Below are positions 35,764 through 44,274 of a stretch of DNA of 64,000 nt, one piece after another; within the stretch, counting starts at the first letter, position 1, and each line of letters begins with the position of its first letter. A model generated the notes under the pieces. It saw nothing but the letters and a program-made list of their open reading frames with translations, did no database searches and was not told the DNA's origin. The position numbers and the translations under genes are program-made. Source of the stretch: Psychrobacillus sp. FSL K6-2836 (GTDB lineage Bacteria; Bacillota; Bacilli; Bacillales_A; Planococcaceae); NCBI RefSeq assembly GCF_038003085.1, contig NZ_JBBOOM010000001.1, positions 2,852,001-2,916,000 of the forward strand. The letters run 5' to 3'.

Positions 35764-36442
35764 GTTCGATGACACCTTCCTTTGTCAAAATCTTTTTCGC
35801 TAGGATAACGCGGTCAACGAACAGGTGGGGGGTAGCGATTTCATCACTTTTTAGTTCACCAGCTTCTACTATTTCTTCCACTTCAACAATCACTGTTTTA
35901 GCAGCTGTTGCCATGAGAGGGTTAAAGTTGCGCGCCGTTTTGTAATACACAAGATTGCCTAACGTATCTGCTTTATAAGCACGAATAATCGCTACATCTG
36001 CCTGTAATGCTTCTTCAAGAACGTATTCCTCGCCTTTAAACATTTTGGTTTCTTTACCTTTAGCTAAATTAGTCCCAAAAGAAGTTTTTGTATAATACCC
36101 AGCAATTCCAGAGCCGCCAGCTCGAATAGATTCTGCCAATGTGCCCTGTGGCAATAACTCAATCTCGATTTCTCCACGCTGGAAGGCATCGCCTACGTCC
36201 CGATTTCCTGTGAAGTAAGAGCCTATCGCTTTTTTTACTTTCTTTTGTTCTAGTAATTTTCCTAAGCCTTTACCTTGCTCACCAAGGTTATTACTAATAA
36301 TCGTTAAGTCTTTAACATCAAGTTCTACTAACGTATCAATTAGTGTGAGCGGCCCGCCTACTAGACCAAAGCCACCAACCATGATTGTCTGCCCACTTTG
36401 AACACATTCTAATGCCTCTTCGGCTGAGTCATACATTTTCAA
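35756..36442 (-). CDS. 3-oxoacid CoA-transferase, subunit A
   Basis: About 228 residues. Contains the glycine-rich V-G-G-F-G-L-V-G-G loop near 20 and the C-S/A-type subunit A signature [10 protein letters not shown]. Pairs with subunit B. TTG 36442 is 8 nt after GGAG; the longer frame from 36478 would overlap the upstream gene. Adjacent genes suggest activation of acetoacetate or a related beta-keto acid with succinyl- or acetyl-CoA as donor. Confidence 0.9.
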   Translation of the reverse strand: MKMYDSAEEALECVQSGQTIMVGGFGLVGGPLTLIDTLVELDVKDLTIISNNLGEQGKGLGKLLEQKKVKKAIGSYFTGNRDVGDAFQRGEIEIELLPQGTLAESIRAGGSGIAGYYTKTSFGTNLAKGKETKMFKGEEYVLEEALQADVAIIRAYKADTLGNLVYYKTARNFNPLMATAAKTVIVEVEEIVEAGELKSDEIATPHLFVDRVILAKKILTKEGVIEHG

Positions 36443-36455
36443 TTTTTTCACTCCA

Positions 36456-37172
36456 TTATTTTTGAATAAGTGCGTCACTGATTTCGAACCAAGAGGGGAT
36501 ACCCGCTGTTAATAGACAAATGTATCCAAGCTCTGCTAGTCGAGGCTCATCTACGCCTTTTTCACGAGCTTTTTTTGCCCAGTAATCTGTTTCTGTATTT
36601 TTTAACACAGTCGTGTAAATGCCAGCCATTAAAATATATTTCATTTGTTCATCCACTACGTTTGATGCTAGTAATTTATTTTTTAAAGCGTTTTCATCTC
36701 CGGATACCAAAAGAGAAAGAATCTGCTCGTAGTAAACTTTACTAGCATCAGTTGAAGCAAATTTTGCGTAATACCGAACAATATCAGTAGCTGTTGCATC
36801 ATGTGAAATCTTCTCTGCTTGTGTACTAGTTAACTCAAGTGCATATTCAAAGGATTGAAGCCCAATTTGTAATGCTTTCTCTCCACCGTAGTTATAAGAT
36901 ACAAGCAAATACTCAGCCAATTCTTCAAGTGTAGCACCACCATCTATTGCACCTTTTGTGTGATAAACCATACTTCTCGCATAAGTTCGAGCGGAGTTAA
37001 TACCAACTAGTAAAATATCCTTTTCTTTTACCGAAAGTACCCCTTCTGCCATTGCTGCTCCACGTAATGCAGTATAATGATCTAGCATAGATGGGTTATA
37101 ATCATGCATTTTTTGAACCCATCCTGGTACGACATCGTAAACCTTTTTAAAGTAATCTAATCCAGTTGACAT
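36456..37172 (-). CDS. Carboxymuconolactone decarboxylase-like protein (2)
   Basis: 238 residues with two CMD-like helical repeats (about 30-115 and 140-235; Y-T-A-L-R-G-A-A-M-A-E-G and I-L-L-V-G-I-N-S-A-R). No C-x-x-C pair, so AhpD-type activity is unlikely. Both repeats share the phrase with the 31373 protein G-I-P-S/T-W, suggesting common ancestry. First gene after a structured leader; its product may catalyse the step before the CoA transferase. Confidence 0.65.
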   Translation of the reverse strand: MSTGLDYFKKVYDVVPGWVQKMHDYNPSMLDHYTALRGAAMAEGVLSVKEKDILLVGINSARTYARSMVYHTKGAIDGGATLEELAEYLLVSYNYGGEKALQIGLQSFEYALELTSTQAEKISHDATATDIVRYYAKFASTDASKVYYEQILSLLVSGDENALKNKLLASNVVDEQMKYILMAGIYTTVLKNTETDYWAKKAREKGVDEPRLAELGYICLLTAGIPSWFEISDALIQK

Positions 37173-37189
37173 ATTATTTACGCTCCTTT

Positions 37190-37364
37190 TTAAATAAATA
37201 AAAAGGCCACATTACACTCATGAACACGGTTAGTGGTGTCCTTTGAGAGTAATGAGGCCAACAGACAAGTGGGGAAAACAAAGAAAGGTCATTTCTCTGT
37301 AGCCACCTGATAGGCTTATATTTTTGATTATCTAATTATTCACATAAGATCCGAAAAATTTCAA
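37190..37364 (-). promoter_or_regulatory. Structured leader with terminator before the CoA-transferase operon
   Basis: Read on the minus strand: promoter TTGAAA (37364-37359), 18-bp spacer, AATAAT (37340-37335). Then a helix CAGGTGG/CCACTTG enclosing AGAAA/TTTCT (about 37310-37266). Then a long terminator: GGCC-CATTAC-CTC (from 37259) pairs with GAG-GTAATG-GGCC ending near 37205, followed by TTTTTATTT. The terminator sits before the first gene and has no coding sequence upstream, which is the layout of attenuation or a riboswitch. No T-box or known riboswitch core was recognised. Confidence 0.6.
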
Positions 37365-37371
37365 CCCTTTT

Positions 37372-38205
37372 TTATAATTTTTTTACAAAATCCTTTATTG
37401 TCGGGTTTATATCGCTACGTTCCTCGAAAACAAGTGTATAGTGATTACTATCTGTTGTGATTTTATGAATATTTTTTGCGTATTGCTGTGTTTCAATATA
37501 CGATTCGGCTAAAAACAACGCTGGCATAGCACCTATTCCACCAGTTGAATGAACTAGTAATACTGGACATTCTACCCCAGCAAACACTTCGGCTGGCTTG
37601 TAATCATAGAAACTTTGGAAATCTTGACGAATTTTTGTTTCATCCGATTTATTCTCCCAATGACCATCTACTTCAGCTATTTCGTAGCGACCAACGCTTT
37701 CCATATGCTCATCCCAGACTACTCCAAGATTACTATAGATTCTCTTGATTTCCTCCAAATAGGACTCTGCAGTTTCATAACGTTTGCTAATACGACCAAG
37801 AGAAGGCTCCACTATTTGTCGTTGATGATCCGTACAAGTTGCAGCACCATCAAGTAAAATAACACCTTTCACGTCACCCCGTTTGCTAGCAACATTTGCC
37901 ATAATGAACCCACCCATTGAGTAGCCCATTAATATTGGATTTTGTATATTTAATGCATCGATTAAGCTGATAATATCCTTTGTATGCTGCTCAATACCTG
38001 TATTTTCAGTAGCCGCGGAGCTATTTCCACGCCCTCTTAAATCGACCGATATAAATCGATAATCACCCTTGAGTAACTCGGCGTAGTAATGTAGCTGTTT
38101 ATTATTTCCTGTTAAGCCGTGAACACCTATGATTACACCCTTTGTTCCTTCATAGTCAGCGTAAGCTAAAGTACCACCATTAACTTCAATTGAACGATAT
38201 TCCAT
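37372..38205 (-). CDS. Alpha/beta hydrolase
   Basis: 277 residues. Oxyanion motif G-V-H-G-L-T-G, nucleophile elbow G-Y-S-M-G-G (about 93-98), acidic residue region D-L-R-G-R-G, and late histidine in S-N-H-Y-T-L-V. Substrate unknown; orientation and position suggest it belongs with the downstream acyl catabolism genes, though the leader promoter separates them. Start ATG with AGGAGG. Confidence 0.85.
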   Translation of the reverse strand: MEYRSIEVNGGTLAYADYEGTKGVIIGVHGLTGNNKQLHYYAELLKGDYRFISVDLRGRGNSSAATENTGIEQHTKDIISLIDALNIQNPILMGYSMGGFIMANVASKRGDVKGVILLDGAATCTDHQRQIVEPSLGRISKRYETAESYLEEIKRIYSNLGVVWDEHMESVGRYEIAEVDGHWENKSDETKIRQDFQSFYDYKPAEVFAGVECPVLLVHSTGGIGAMPALFLAESYIETQQYAKNIHKITTDSNHYTLVFEERSDINPTIKDFVKKL

Positions 38206-38518
38206 ATGTATCCTCCTTTATGTACAAAGTATAGAGTAATTTGTACACCTTCTTTTTAGAAATGTCAAAATAATTATTTTAAATATGAAATTAATTTCGT
38301 GCTCCAAATTAGCAAATTCATCGCTTTTCTTAGTTGTTTGAACTATAAATAATTTCCATCGTTTCACTAATTTTATTAGCGTTTTCTTGTAATAGTGAGA
38401 GGAATTTCTTTATAGTACTTTTATGATGTTTTATTCAGATGTTCGTATATATATTTAGGTATATAGATATATGGTTTGTAGAAGTGGGACATTCATAAAA
38501 ATAAGTTGAAATTATTAT
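38206..38518. other. AT-rich gap without recognised features
   Basis: About 310 bp upstream of the hydrolase gene. No ribosome-site-backed frame, strong hairpin or repeat was seen; it must include the hydrolase promoter on the minus strand. Confidence 0.5.
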
Positions 38519-38689
38519 ATGAAAAAAGCAATTCTTAACCATATTATTTGGCCAAGTTTGGTCCAGAACGTATTTCAAACTGCGAAGCACTGTACTGGAA
38601 ATTGTATCGCATTGAAGACTTGTAAAGCCGGTGGAGTGGAAGCAGCAGGATTTTTGGGGGATGATGTTATGATGATCGAGTCTAGTTAA
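38519..38689 (+). CDS. Small ORF, 56 residues, doubtful
   Basis: ATG-AAA-AAA start, then W-P-S-L-V-Q-N-V-F, three cysteines (C-T-G-N-C and C six residues later), ending E-S-S. No ribosome site precedes it and I do not recognise it. Cysteine spacing could suggest a metal site, but it may be the remnant of a decayed gene. The following 200 bp also hold only broken frames. Confidence 0.25.
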   Translation: MKKAILNHIIWPSLVQNVFQTAKHCTGNCIALKTCKAGGVEAAGFLGDDVMMIESS

Positions 38690-38919
38690 AAAAAGCTATT
38701 TGTGCGCAGCTATAGGCAACTATTTCAGAATAGAATTTGGTGCAGAGTTTACGGGCCTTTATTATTCAAGGATGATATTACGATGAATGAAATGAAATAT
38801 AAAAAGTTAGAAGTGATGATTCCTTTTTGCGAAAAAGAAATTCCATTATGCGAGAATGTGAAGGTATGGTCAGTTAGTATTTAACTTGAACAAATAATAT
38901 TATCCTTTAAATTAGAAGT

Positions 38920-39116
38920 GGCTGGGACAGAAGTAGAAATTTTATTGGATAAGGAGAAATCTTTGCTAAATAATGGATATTTAATGAAATTGATTGAAAT
39001 GGAGGGGCGTCACGCCCGTGGAAAGCGTCACTGGAATGGAAATCAATTTTGTGCACAGCAAAAAAACAGCATTTTTCTCACAGAGAAAAATGCTGTTTTT
39101 GGGTTCTGTCCCAGCC
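38920..39116 (+). mobile_element. MITE-like element A, 197 bp
   Basis: Bounded by perfect 13-bp inverted ends GGCTGGGACAGAA (38920-38932) and TTCTGTCCCAGCC (39104-39116). Inside it has a shortened GC-rich module (38990-39046) and a strong hairpin AACAGCATTTTTCTC/GAGAAAAATGCTGTT (about 39065-39099). It is nearly identical, in reverse orientation, to 47322-47561, with about 45 bp missing from the middle. No transposase frame. It ends 11 bp from the flavin reductase stop and probably terminates that gene. Confidence 0.75.
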
Positions 39117-39127
39117 TCTTAGCATTA

Positions 39128-39670
39128 TTATAAGTAATTTTTCATCCATTCTTGGAAATTAGCGATAACTGTATCTAAAAATTCAATTGTCGCTTGGTCC
39201 GTTAATTCGCCATTATCATTAAATTTTGTATGTGCAGCTCCAACGTATACTTCATTCATTGGTAGTAATGGTGAGTTTAAACCACTTGCAAATAGAATAT
39301 CACGTAAGTGCATTTGTGCTTTTACAGTTCCCATAGCACCCATAGAAGCTCCCATAATCATAGATGGTTTTCCGTTCATTACTTTATCTACACGGCTCAT
39401 CCAGTCAATAGCGTTACCTAATACACCCGGAATTGTAGAATTATACTCTGGTGTTACCCAAAGAACAGCGTCTGCTGCTTTCACTTTTGCTTTGAAGTCT
39501 AATACTTCCTGTGGTGCATCTAACTCGATATCTTGGTTATACATTGGAATTGATTTTAAGTCTAAAATTTCTAGTTCAAACTTATCGGTATAGCGTGTTT
39601 GTATATGTTTTGCTAGTTGTAAATTTAATGATTCTTTACGGATACTTCCTACGATTGCTACTACTTTCAT
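39128..39670 (-). CDS. NADPH-dependent FMN reductase
   Basis: About 180 residues with flavodoxin-like fold: N-terminal V-A-I-V-G-S-I-R-K-E-S-L-N phosphate-binding loop, and P-E-Y-N-S-T-I-P-G-V-L-G-N-A-I-D-W near 80, the FMN contact. Such enzymes reduce FMN, quinones or azo dyes. ATG 39670 is 8 nt after GGAGGG; the upstream frame to 39721 lacks a ribosome site. Monocistronic. Confidence 0.9.
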   Translation of the reverse strand: MKVVAIVGSIRKESLNLQLAKHIQTRYTDKFELEILDLKSIPMYNQDIELDAPQEVLDFKAKVKAADAVLWVTPEYNSTIPGVLGNAIDWMSRVDKVMNGKPSMIMGASMGAMGTVKAQMHLRDILFASGLNSPLLPMNEVYVGAAHTKFNDNGELTDQATIEFLDTVIANFQEWMKNYL

Positions 39671-39954
39671 GATGTGTTCCCTCCAAAGTTCTATTAAATA
39701 GAAATTTTTTTTGATTTCCACTGTAAGTGTGACTCCAGGTTTTTAACGATGACACGATACATTTCTTACACTGCGCGTAATTTGAGAAGCTGATTATCAT
39801 ATTGTGCCATGTCTTTACCTCAGTCCTTTGTTAGTATAGAAGGTTACTAAAAGTAAGTCAAAGTATTTGGCTCGAGCTTTTCTATTTAAGTACTAAAGAA
39901 AATAAAAAAAGAATCGGTAGCGGCTATTTTGAACAGAATCTTATACCTTTCGTT

Positions 39955-40095
39955 TTATGAAAGTGCTGGAATACGAACAGTTACAGTGATGCTTTTTCCT
40001 ATTCCTAATATTACCGGTATGGAGACAACTCTTTTTGGTAGCTTCTTTTTATGAGACAAAAAATTATTTTCTATATCGAAAAAAGATATTTCCAT
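39955..40095 (-). CDS. Small ORF, 46 residues
   Basis: Starts ATG 40095, about 6 nt after GAGGG on the minus strand. The peptide has a polar N-terminus with H-K-K-K, then a beta-like V-V-S-I-P-V-I-L-G-I-G-K-S and ends T-V-R-I-P-A-L-S. Not recognised; the end resembles the last strand of histidine kinase ATPase domains, so it might be a remnant. The rest of the 39671-40292 gap shows nothing. Confidence 0.3.
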   Translation of the reverse strand: MEISFFDIENNFLSHKKKLPKRVVSIPVILGIGKSITVTVRIPALS

Positions 40096-40292
40096 ATAAA
40101 CCCTCGTATATAAAATTTTTTTAGATACACATTAGAACAGTCAATAAAATTAGATTTAGAAAATATAGTAGACAGTTTACTATGCTAATGATAGCTATAT
40201 ATTGCCCACGTATAAACAAAAAAGGTTTGCATCGCTCATTTTTAGGGCAATACATATAGGGGATTATTGAAAAGTATATTGGAGGTAGAACA

Positions 40293-40928
40293 TTGAAGAC
40301 TAGAATTACGATTTTTACATTATTTTTTATAGGTATGACTTTTTCTACAGCAAGTGCTGAAGAACTATTATTGGACCAATTGAATTTACCAAATAAACAT
40401 ATAGAAGACAAGCTTGTCTTTGAGGAAAATTCTAAAATTCTTCCGGATCCAGCTATACATAATGTAATAGAAGGGGACAACTTATATGATATTGCGGCTG
40501 CTTATAATATTTCGGTTGATCTACTAATTGAGTGGAATGGATTGACTGATCATGTGATTTATCCAAAAGACCAGCTTGTGTTAAGTAAAGATGCTGAATT
40601 GGTTAAGCACCCGGATTCTATACCACCAGATGGACCAGGAATAGAGATGATAGTGGAGGCAACTGCCTATACGGCCTATTGCTATGGCTGTATTGGCATA
40701 ACCGCTTACGGTATAGATTTAAGAAATAATCCAGAGGAAAAAGTGATTGCAGTGGATCCGACAGTTATTCCACTTGGTACTAAAGTGTGGGTGGAAGGCT
40801 ACGGTGAGGCGATTGCTGGAGATACTGGCGGTGCGATAAAGGGTAATAGAATTGATGTTTTCATTCCTACTTATGATGGGGCGATTGAGTGGGGCAGACA
40901 GGAGATAGTACTGAAAATTATGGAATGA
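40293..40928 (+). CDS. Secreted LysM-3D domain protein (1)
   Basis: 211 residues: signal peptide (I-T-I-F-T-L-F-F-I-G-M-T-F-S-T-A-S-A), one LysM domain (about 53-98; E-G-D-N-L-Y-D-I-A-A-A-Y) for peptidoglycan binding and a C-terminal 3D domain (about 115-211) with A-V-D-P, A-G-D-T-G-G and R-I-D-V-F, the three aspartates typical of the MltA-like fold. Related to Bacillus YocH/YuiC wall lytic enzymes. TTG start 7 nt after GGAGG. A paralogue follows. Confidence 0.85.
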   Translation: MKTRITIFTLFFIGMTFSTASAEELLLDQLNLPNKHIEDKLVFEENSKILPDPAIHNVIEGDNLYDIAAAYNISVDLLIEWNGLTDHVIYPKDQLVLSKDAELVKHPDSIPPDGPGIEMIVEATAYTAYCYGCIGITAYGIDLRNNPEEKVIAVDPTVIPLGTKVWVEGYGEAIAGDTGGAIKGNRIDVFIPTYDGAIEWGRQEIVLKIME

Positions 40929-41267
40929 TTTCTGTGGGCAATTTTGTATTTCTGATGGATAAGAATCACAGTATCTTTCTATTACCTACGCATAGCTACC
41001 TGAGTAGCTTTATATTTGCGTGACGGAACGATGTGGGATAGTCGTTGCTAAATTTGGCAACGACCTTTGCTAAGGAGAACCAAATTGTTGTGAACTTAGA
41101 ATGAGGTACTTGTACTATTTTTAAAGCCATTTTTCCAAACAGATTTTAGTTGTTTGGGAGGATGGTTTCTTTTTATTTTGTACGAATGTTTGTTTTTGAA
41201 AGTTTTTGGGCAATACTTAGTCAAATTTAAAAGTGATTGAAAGATTGCTTGTAAGGAGGATTTAGTA
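40929..41267 (+). other. Gap between the 3D genes, with hairpins
   Basis: No gene. Two hairpins stand out: AGCTAC/GTAGCT near 40992-41009 and a perfect GTCGTTGC/GCAACGAC at about 41042-41067. They could terminate the first gene or form part of a leader for the second. No known riboswitch core was recognised. Confidence 0.45.
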
Positions 41268-42023
41268 TTGAAAGCAAAAACGATATTAATGATTATAGTC
41301 GTTACTTTTTCGATGAGTTCGGTAACGTATGCTGCTGACCCATTTCTAGTCGCCACGAGTGACGGAGATGGATATGATATATATATGTCAGATAGCGAGA
41401 CGGATTTTATTCTTTTTGATGATGCTTTAAATCTTGAACTAGCCTATGATTTTCTTTTTGAGCCTTTGACATACACAGTGGAAAAGGGGGATAATCTATT
41501 TCGGATTGCCCTTGAGCACAGTATTTCATTGGAATCCCTGATGGAATGGAATAATATTGAGGGGGAATTAATCTTCCCGGGTGACGTGTTGAATGTAAGT
41601 GAGGACAGAATCCCTGAAACTGTTAATAATGTAGCAGTTGCATCAACTTTAGCTAGAAGTTCCCCACCTACTAACGTGTCCGAGGAACCAAAAGTACCCG
41701 CGTCGTCTTCTATAATAGAACCAGTAAGTTCCGGAGAAGAGATGATTGTTACCGCTACTGCCTATACAGCCTATTGTGAGGGGTGTTCAGGAACGACGGC
41801 ATATGGAATTGATTTGCGAGCAAACCCTGATCAAAAAGTAATAGCCGTAGATCCACGTATAATCCCACTAGGCACAAAAGTGTGGGTAGAAGGCTATGGT
41901 GAAGCTATAGCTGGTGACACTGGAGGAGCTATTAAAGGAAATAAAATTGATGTATTCATCCCTTCATATGATAATGCAATTGCTTGGGGAGTCAAAGAAG
42001 TAAAAATTAAAGTAATCAACTAA
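41268..42023 (+). CDS. Secreted LysM-3D domain protein (2)
   Basis: 251 residues, paralogue of the preceding protein: signal peptide ending near A-D-P, LysM (about 67-112; E-K-G-D-N-L-F-R-I-A), a P/S/E-rich linker (about 120-155) and a 3D domain (about 155-251) with the same A-V-D-P, A-G-D-T-G-G and K-I-D-V-F motifs. The two share nearly identical 3D domains but different linkers, a tandem duplication. TTG start after AAGGAGG. Terminator follows. Confidence 0.87.
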   Translation: MKAKTILMIIVVTFSMSSVTYAADPFLVATSDGDGYDIYMSDSETDFILFDDALNLELAYDFLFEPLTYTVEKGDNLFRIALEHSISLESLMEWNNIEGELIFPGDVLNVSEDRIPETVNNVAVASTLARSSPPTNVSEEPKVPASSSIIEPVSSGEEMIVTATAYTAYCEGCSGTTAYGIDLRANPDQKVIAVDPRIIPLGTKVWVEGYGEAIAGDTGGAIKGNKIDVFIPSYDNAIAWGVKEVKIKVIN

Positions 42024-42027
42024 ACTA

Positions 42028-42069
42028 AAATCCAGACCAGCTATTATTTGCTGATCTGGACTTTTTTTG
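42028..42069. terminator. Bidirectional terminator
   Basis: TCCAGACCAG (42031-42040) pairs with CTGATCTGGA (42051-42060) with one mismatch; T run on the plus side, A run on the other. Serves the 3D gene and the siderophore permease operon. Confidence 0.8.
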
Positions 42070-42086
42070 TAGAAAGTGTATTTTTA

Positions 42087-43112
42087 TTAGTTAGTTTTTA
42101 TGAGTAAGTAAATAAAATAAGGAGCACCAAGAACAGAGATAACGATTCCAACTGGTAATTCCATCGGTGCTAGAATGACTCGGCCAAGTGTATCTGCAAG
42201 TAATAATAACAGTGCTCCTAGCAAAGCTGATAGCGGTAATAACTTGGCATGTGAAGCACCTACTAAACGTCGGGCCATATGCGGAGCGATTAAACCGAGA
42301 AAAGTAATTCCTCCTCCAACTGAAACACAAACACCAGCTATCGCAACCGAAATGAAAAGCAGGAATCGTCTCTCTTTTTCAGTATTGGCACCGACACCTA
42401 TGGCGATAGAATCTCCTAGCTTTAATACATCCAATACTCGAGATTTATAAAGAACAATTGGAATTAAAACAACTAACCAAAGAGCAATTGTCCATACGAA
42501 TGTCCAATTCGTTCCCCAAATACTACCAGAAAGCCAAACGATAGCTTTCATAAAGTTAATCGGTTCCATTTTCATTTGGAAGATAGTGAGACCGGCTCCA
42601 AATGCAGCATTAATCCCAATACCAACGAGTATAAGCCGAACTGGTGTTACTCGACCATTCTTCCAGGAAAGAATGTAAATAAGGAATGCAGCAGTAAACC
42701 CACCGATTAGTGCAGTGAAGGGCATGATGAAAATAGATAGCCATCCTGTTATAAATACAGTCCCTTGGAAAAAGAACATATAAAGGACAACTGTAAAGCC
42801 TGCACCGGCATTGATCCCTAGAATACCTGGATCGGCAAGTGGGTTCCCAGAAATTCCTTGCAAAATAGCACCCGATATAGAAATGCCCAAACCAACGAGT
42901 AATGCCATAAATATTCGAGGTAAACGGAACTCGAATATAGTTAGTTCATTCTGAGGAGTACCATTTCCAAATAATGTAGCAACAACATCAGTTATCGGTA
43001 TTTTCATATATCCTGCATTAATACTTATAAGAACGGCAACAATGATTAATACAAAGGTAGTGACCATAAGAAATTTATACTTTGCCTCGATTTTAGATAA
43101 AGTGTTTGGCAT
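42087..43112 (-). CDS. Iron-siderophore ABC permease (FecCD family) 2
   Basis: 341 residues, nine or ten helices, FecCD signatures: R-L-P-R-I-F-M-A-L-L-V-G near 50 and F-L-G-L-I-A-P-H-M-A-R near 275. Pairs with the preceding permease gene, whose stop overlaps its start by one base. No ATPase gene is here, so a FhuC-type shared ATPase is expected. Expression should be iron-repressed via the Fur box at 44224. Confidence 0.92.
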   Translation of the reverse strand: MPNTLSKIEAKYKFLMVTTFVLIIVAVLISINAGYMKIPITDVVATLFGNGTPQNELTIFEFRLPRIFMALLVGLGISISGAILQGISGNPLADPGILGINAGAGFTVVLYMFFFQGTVFITGWLSIFIMPFTALIGGFTAAFLIYILSWKNGRVTPVRLILVGIGINAAFGAGLTIFQMKMEPINFMKAIVWLSGSIWGTNWTFVWTIALWLVVLIPIVLYKSRVLDVLKLGDSIAIGVGANTEKERRFLLFISVAIAGVCVSVGGGITFLGLIAPHMARRLVGASHAKLLPLSALLGALLLLLADTLGRVILAPMELPVGIVISVLGAPYFIYLLIKTN

Positions 43113-44152
43113 TATAATCCTCTCCCCTCTTTACGTGCTAGATAGAGGAAGAACGGTACACCAATAAGCGCAGTAATTGCACTGACGGGTGTTTCAAACG
43201 GGGGATTTACCATACGTCCAATGATATCAGCAGTTATCAATAATATTCCGCCTAAAATAGCTGAGCAGGGAATGATCCAACGATAATCGACCCCTACTAA
43301 AAATCTAGTGATGTGAGGGATTACAAGACCTACAAATCCAATCATACCGGCAATGGATACTGCAGCTCCAGTTAAAAGAAGGACGGCAATTGTCCCTAAA
43401 AGTTGTATGGAACCAGTCCGTTGACCAAGTCCTTTTGCGACATCCTCTCCTAAACTTAACACGGAGATAGAACGGGAGAGGATTAACGCTAATATAAGTC
43501 CTACAACGATAAATGGAGTAGCAAATAAAATATGCTGCGGTTGAATACTAGAAACACCTCCAGCATACCAGTAGCTGATATCCTTCGATACATTGAACTT
43601 AATACCGATAGCTGTAGATAGGGAACTTAGTAGTGAAGTGATGGCTGAACCAACCAGCGCTAATTTCACAGGAGTAACTCCACCCTTTGCCATAGCAGAA
43701 ATTCCAAATACTAAAGCAGCACCGAGCCCAGCCCCAACGAATGAGAACATCATTAATCCCAAATAGCTTATACCTGGTAGGATAGCCAGTGCAATGGCTA
43801 TTAAAAAAGATGAACCAGAGGTCACTCCCATTATGGAGGGAGAGGCTAAAGGATTTCGTGTCATTCCTTGCATAATTGCACCAGAAACGGCCAATGCCGC
43901 TCCAACACAAATAGCAGCAACAGCACGAGGTAGACGTAGTTCACGAATAATAACATGGGATGAATTGTCTGGATCAAAATGTAAAATAGCGTTCCATACA
44001 TCCTGATAATTTAAGTTAGATGCTCCAAAATTTATAGACACTATCACACTAAGGCCTAGTAATACAATACCGATGATAATTACTAAAGAGCTCGTGAATG
44101 GGTTTTTAAAATCGCTCGTCGTAGTTTTAAGATGCTTTAATTTTTTATTCAT
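43112..44152 (-). CDS. Iron-siderophore ABC permease (FecCD family) 1
   Basis: 346 residues, FecCD family: R-L-P-R-A-V-A-A-I-C-V-G-A-A-L-A-V-S-G near 75 and F-V-G-L-V-I-P-H-I-T-R-F-L-V-G near 280. Forms the heterodimeric channel with the second permease. Divergent from the binding-protein gene, with a shared Fur-box region. Basic N-terminus of about 20 residues before the first helix. Confidence 0.92.
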   Translation of the reverse strand: MNKKLKHLKTTTSDFKNPFTSSLVIIIGIVLLGLSVIVSINFGASNLNYQDVWNAILHFDPDNSSHVIIRELRLPRAVAAICVGAALAVSGAIMQGMTRNPLASPSIMGVTSGSSFLIAIALAILPGISYLGLMMFSFVGAGLGAALVFGISAMAKGGVTPVKLALVGSAITSLLSSLSTAIGIKFNVSKDISYWYAGGVSSIQPQHILFATPFIVVGLILALILSRSISVLSLGEDVAKGLGQRTGSIQLLGTIAVLLLTGAAVSIAGMIGFVGLVIPHITRFLVGVDYRWIIPCSAILGGILLITADIIGRMVNPPFETPVSAITALIGVPFFLYLARKEGRGL

Positions 44153-44188
44153 ATGTATATTATCTCCATCATTTATAAAAATTAAATA

Positions 44189-44238
44189 TTGACAAATAAC
44201 AAATTCTGTATTCTAATTGAAATCGAGAATCATTATCA
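44189..44238. promoter_or_regulatory. Divergent promoter region with Fur box
   Basis: Plus promoter TTGACA (44189-44194), 17-bp spacer, TCTAAT (44212-44217). Fur box CGAGAAT-C-ATTATCA (44224-44238) matches the 7-1-7 consensus TGATAAT-N-ATTATCA with two mismatches in the left half. The minus-strand -35-like TTGATA lies inside it. Iron-dependent repression of both sides is inferred. Confidence 0.75.
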
Positions 44239-44274
44239 ATAAAGTTAGTATACCATATGAAAAGGGAGATTAAC

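Noticed and set aside
37190-37364. T-box or known riboswitch
   Set aside because: The AGGTGGCTAC stretch lacks the T-box GGTGG-N-ACCGCG core and no specifier loop is visible; no other class fitted.
39958-40095. Histidine kinase pseudogene
   Set aside because: Only the last few residues resemble a kinase end; the rest has no match, so it is listed as an unknown small ORF.
40929-41267. c-di-AMP (ydaO) riboswitch before the 3D gene
   Set aside because: Such riboswitches precede some wall-protein genes, but the conserved core sequences were not found here.
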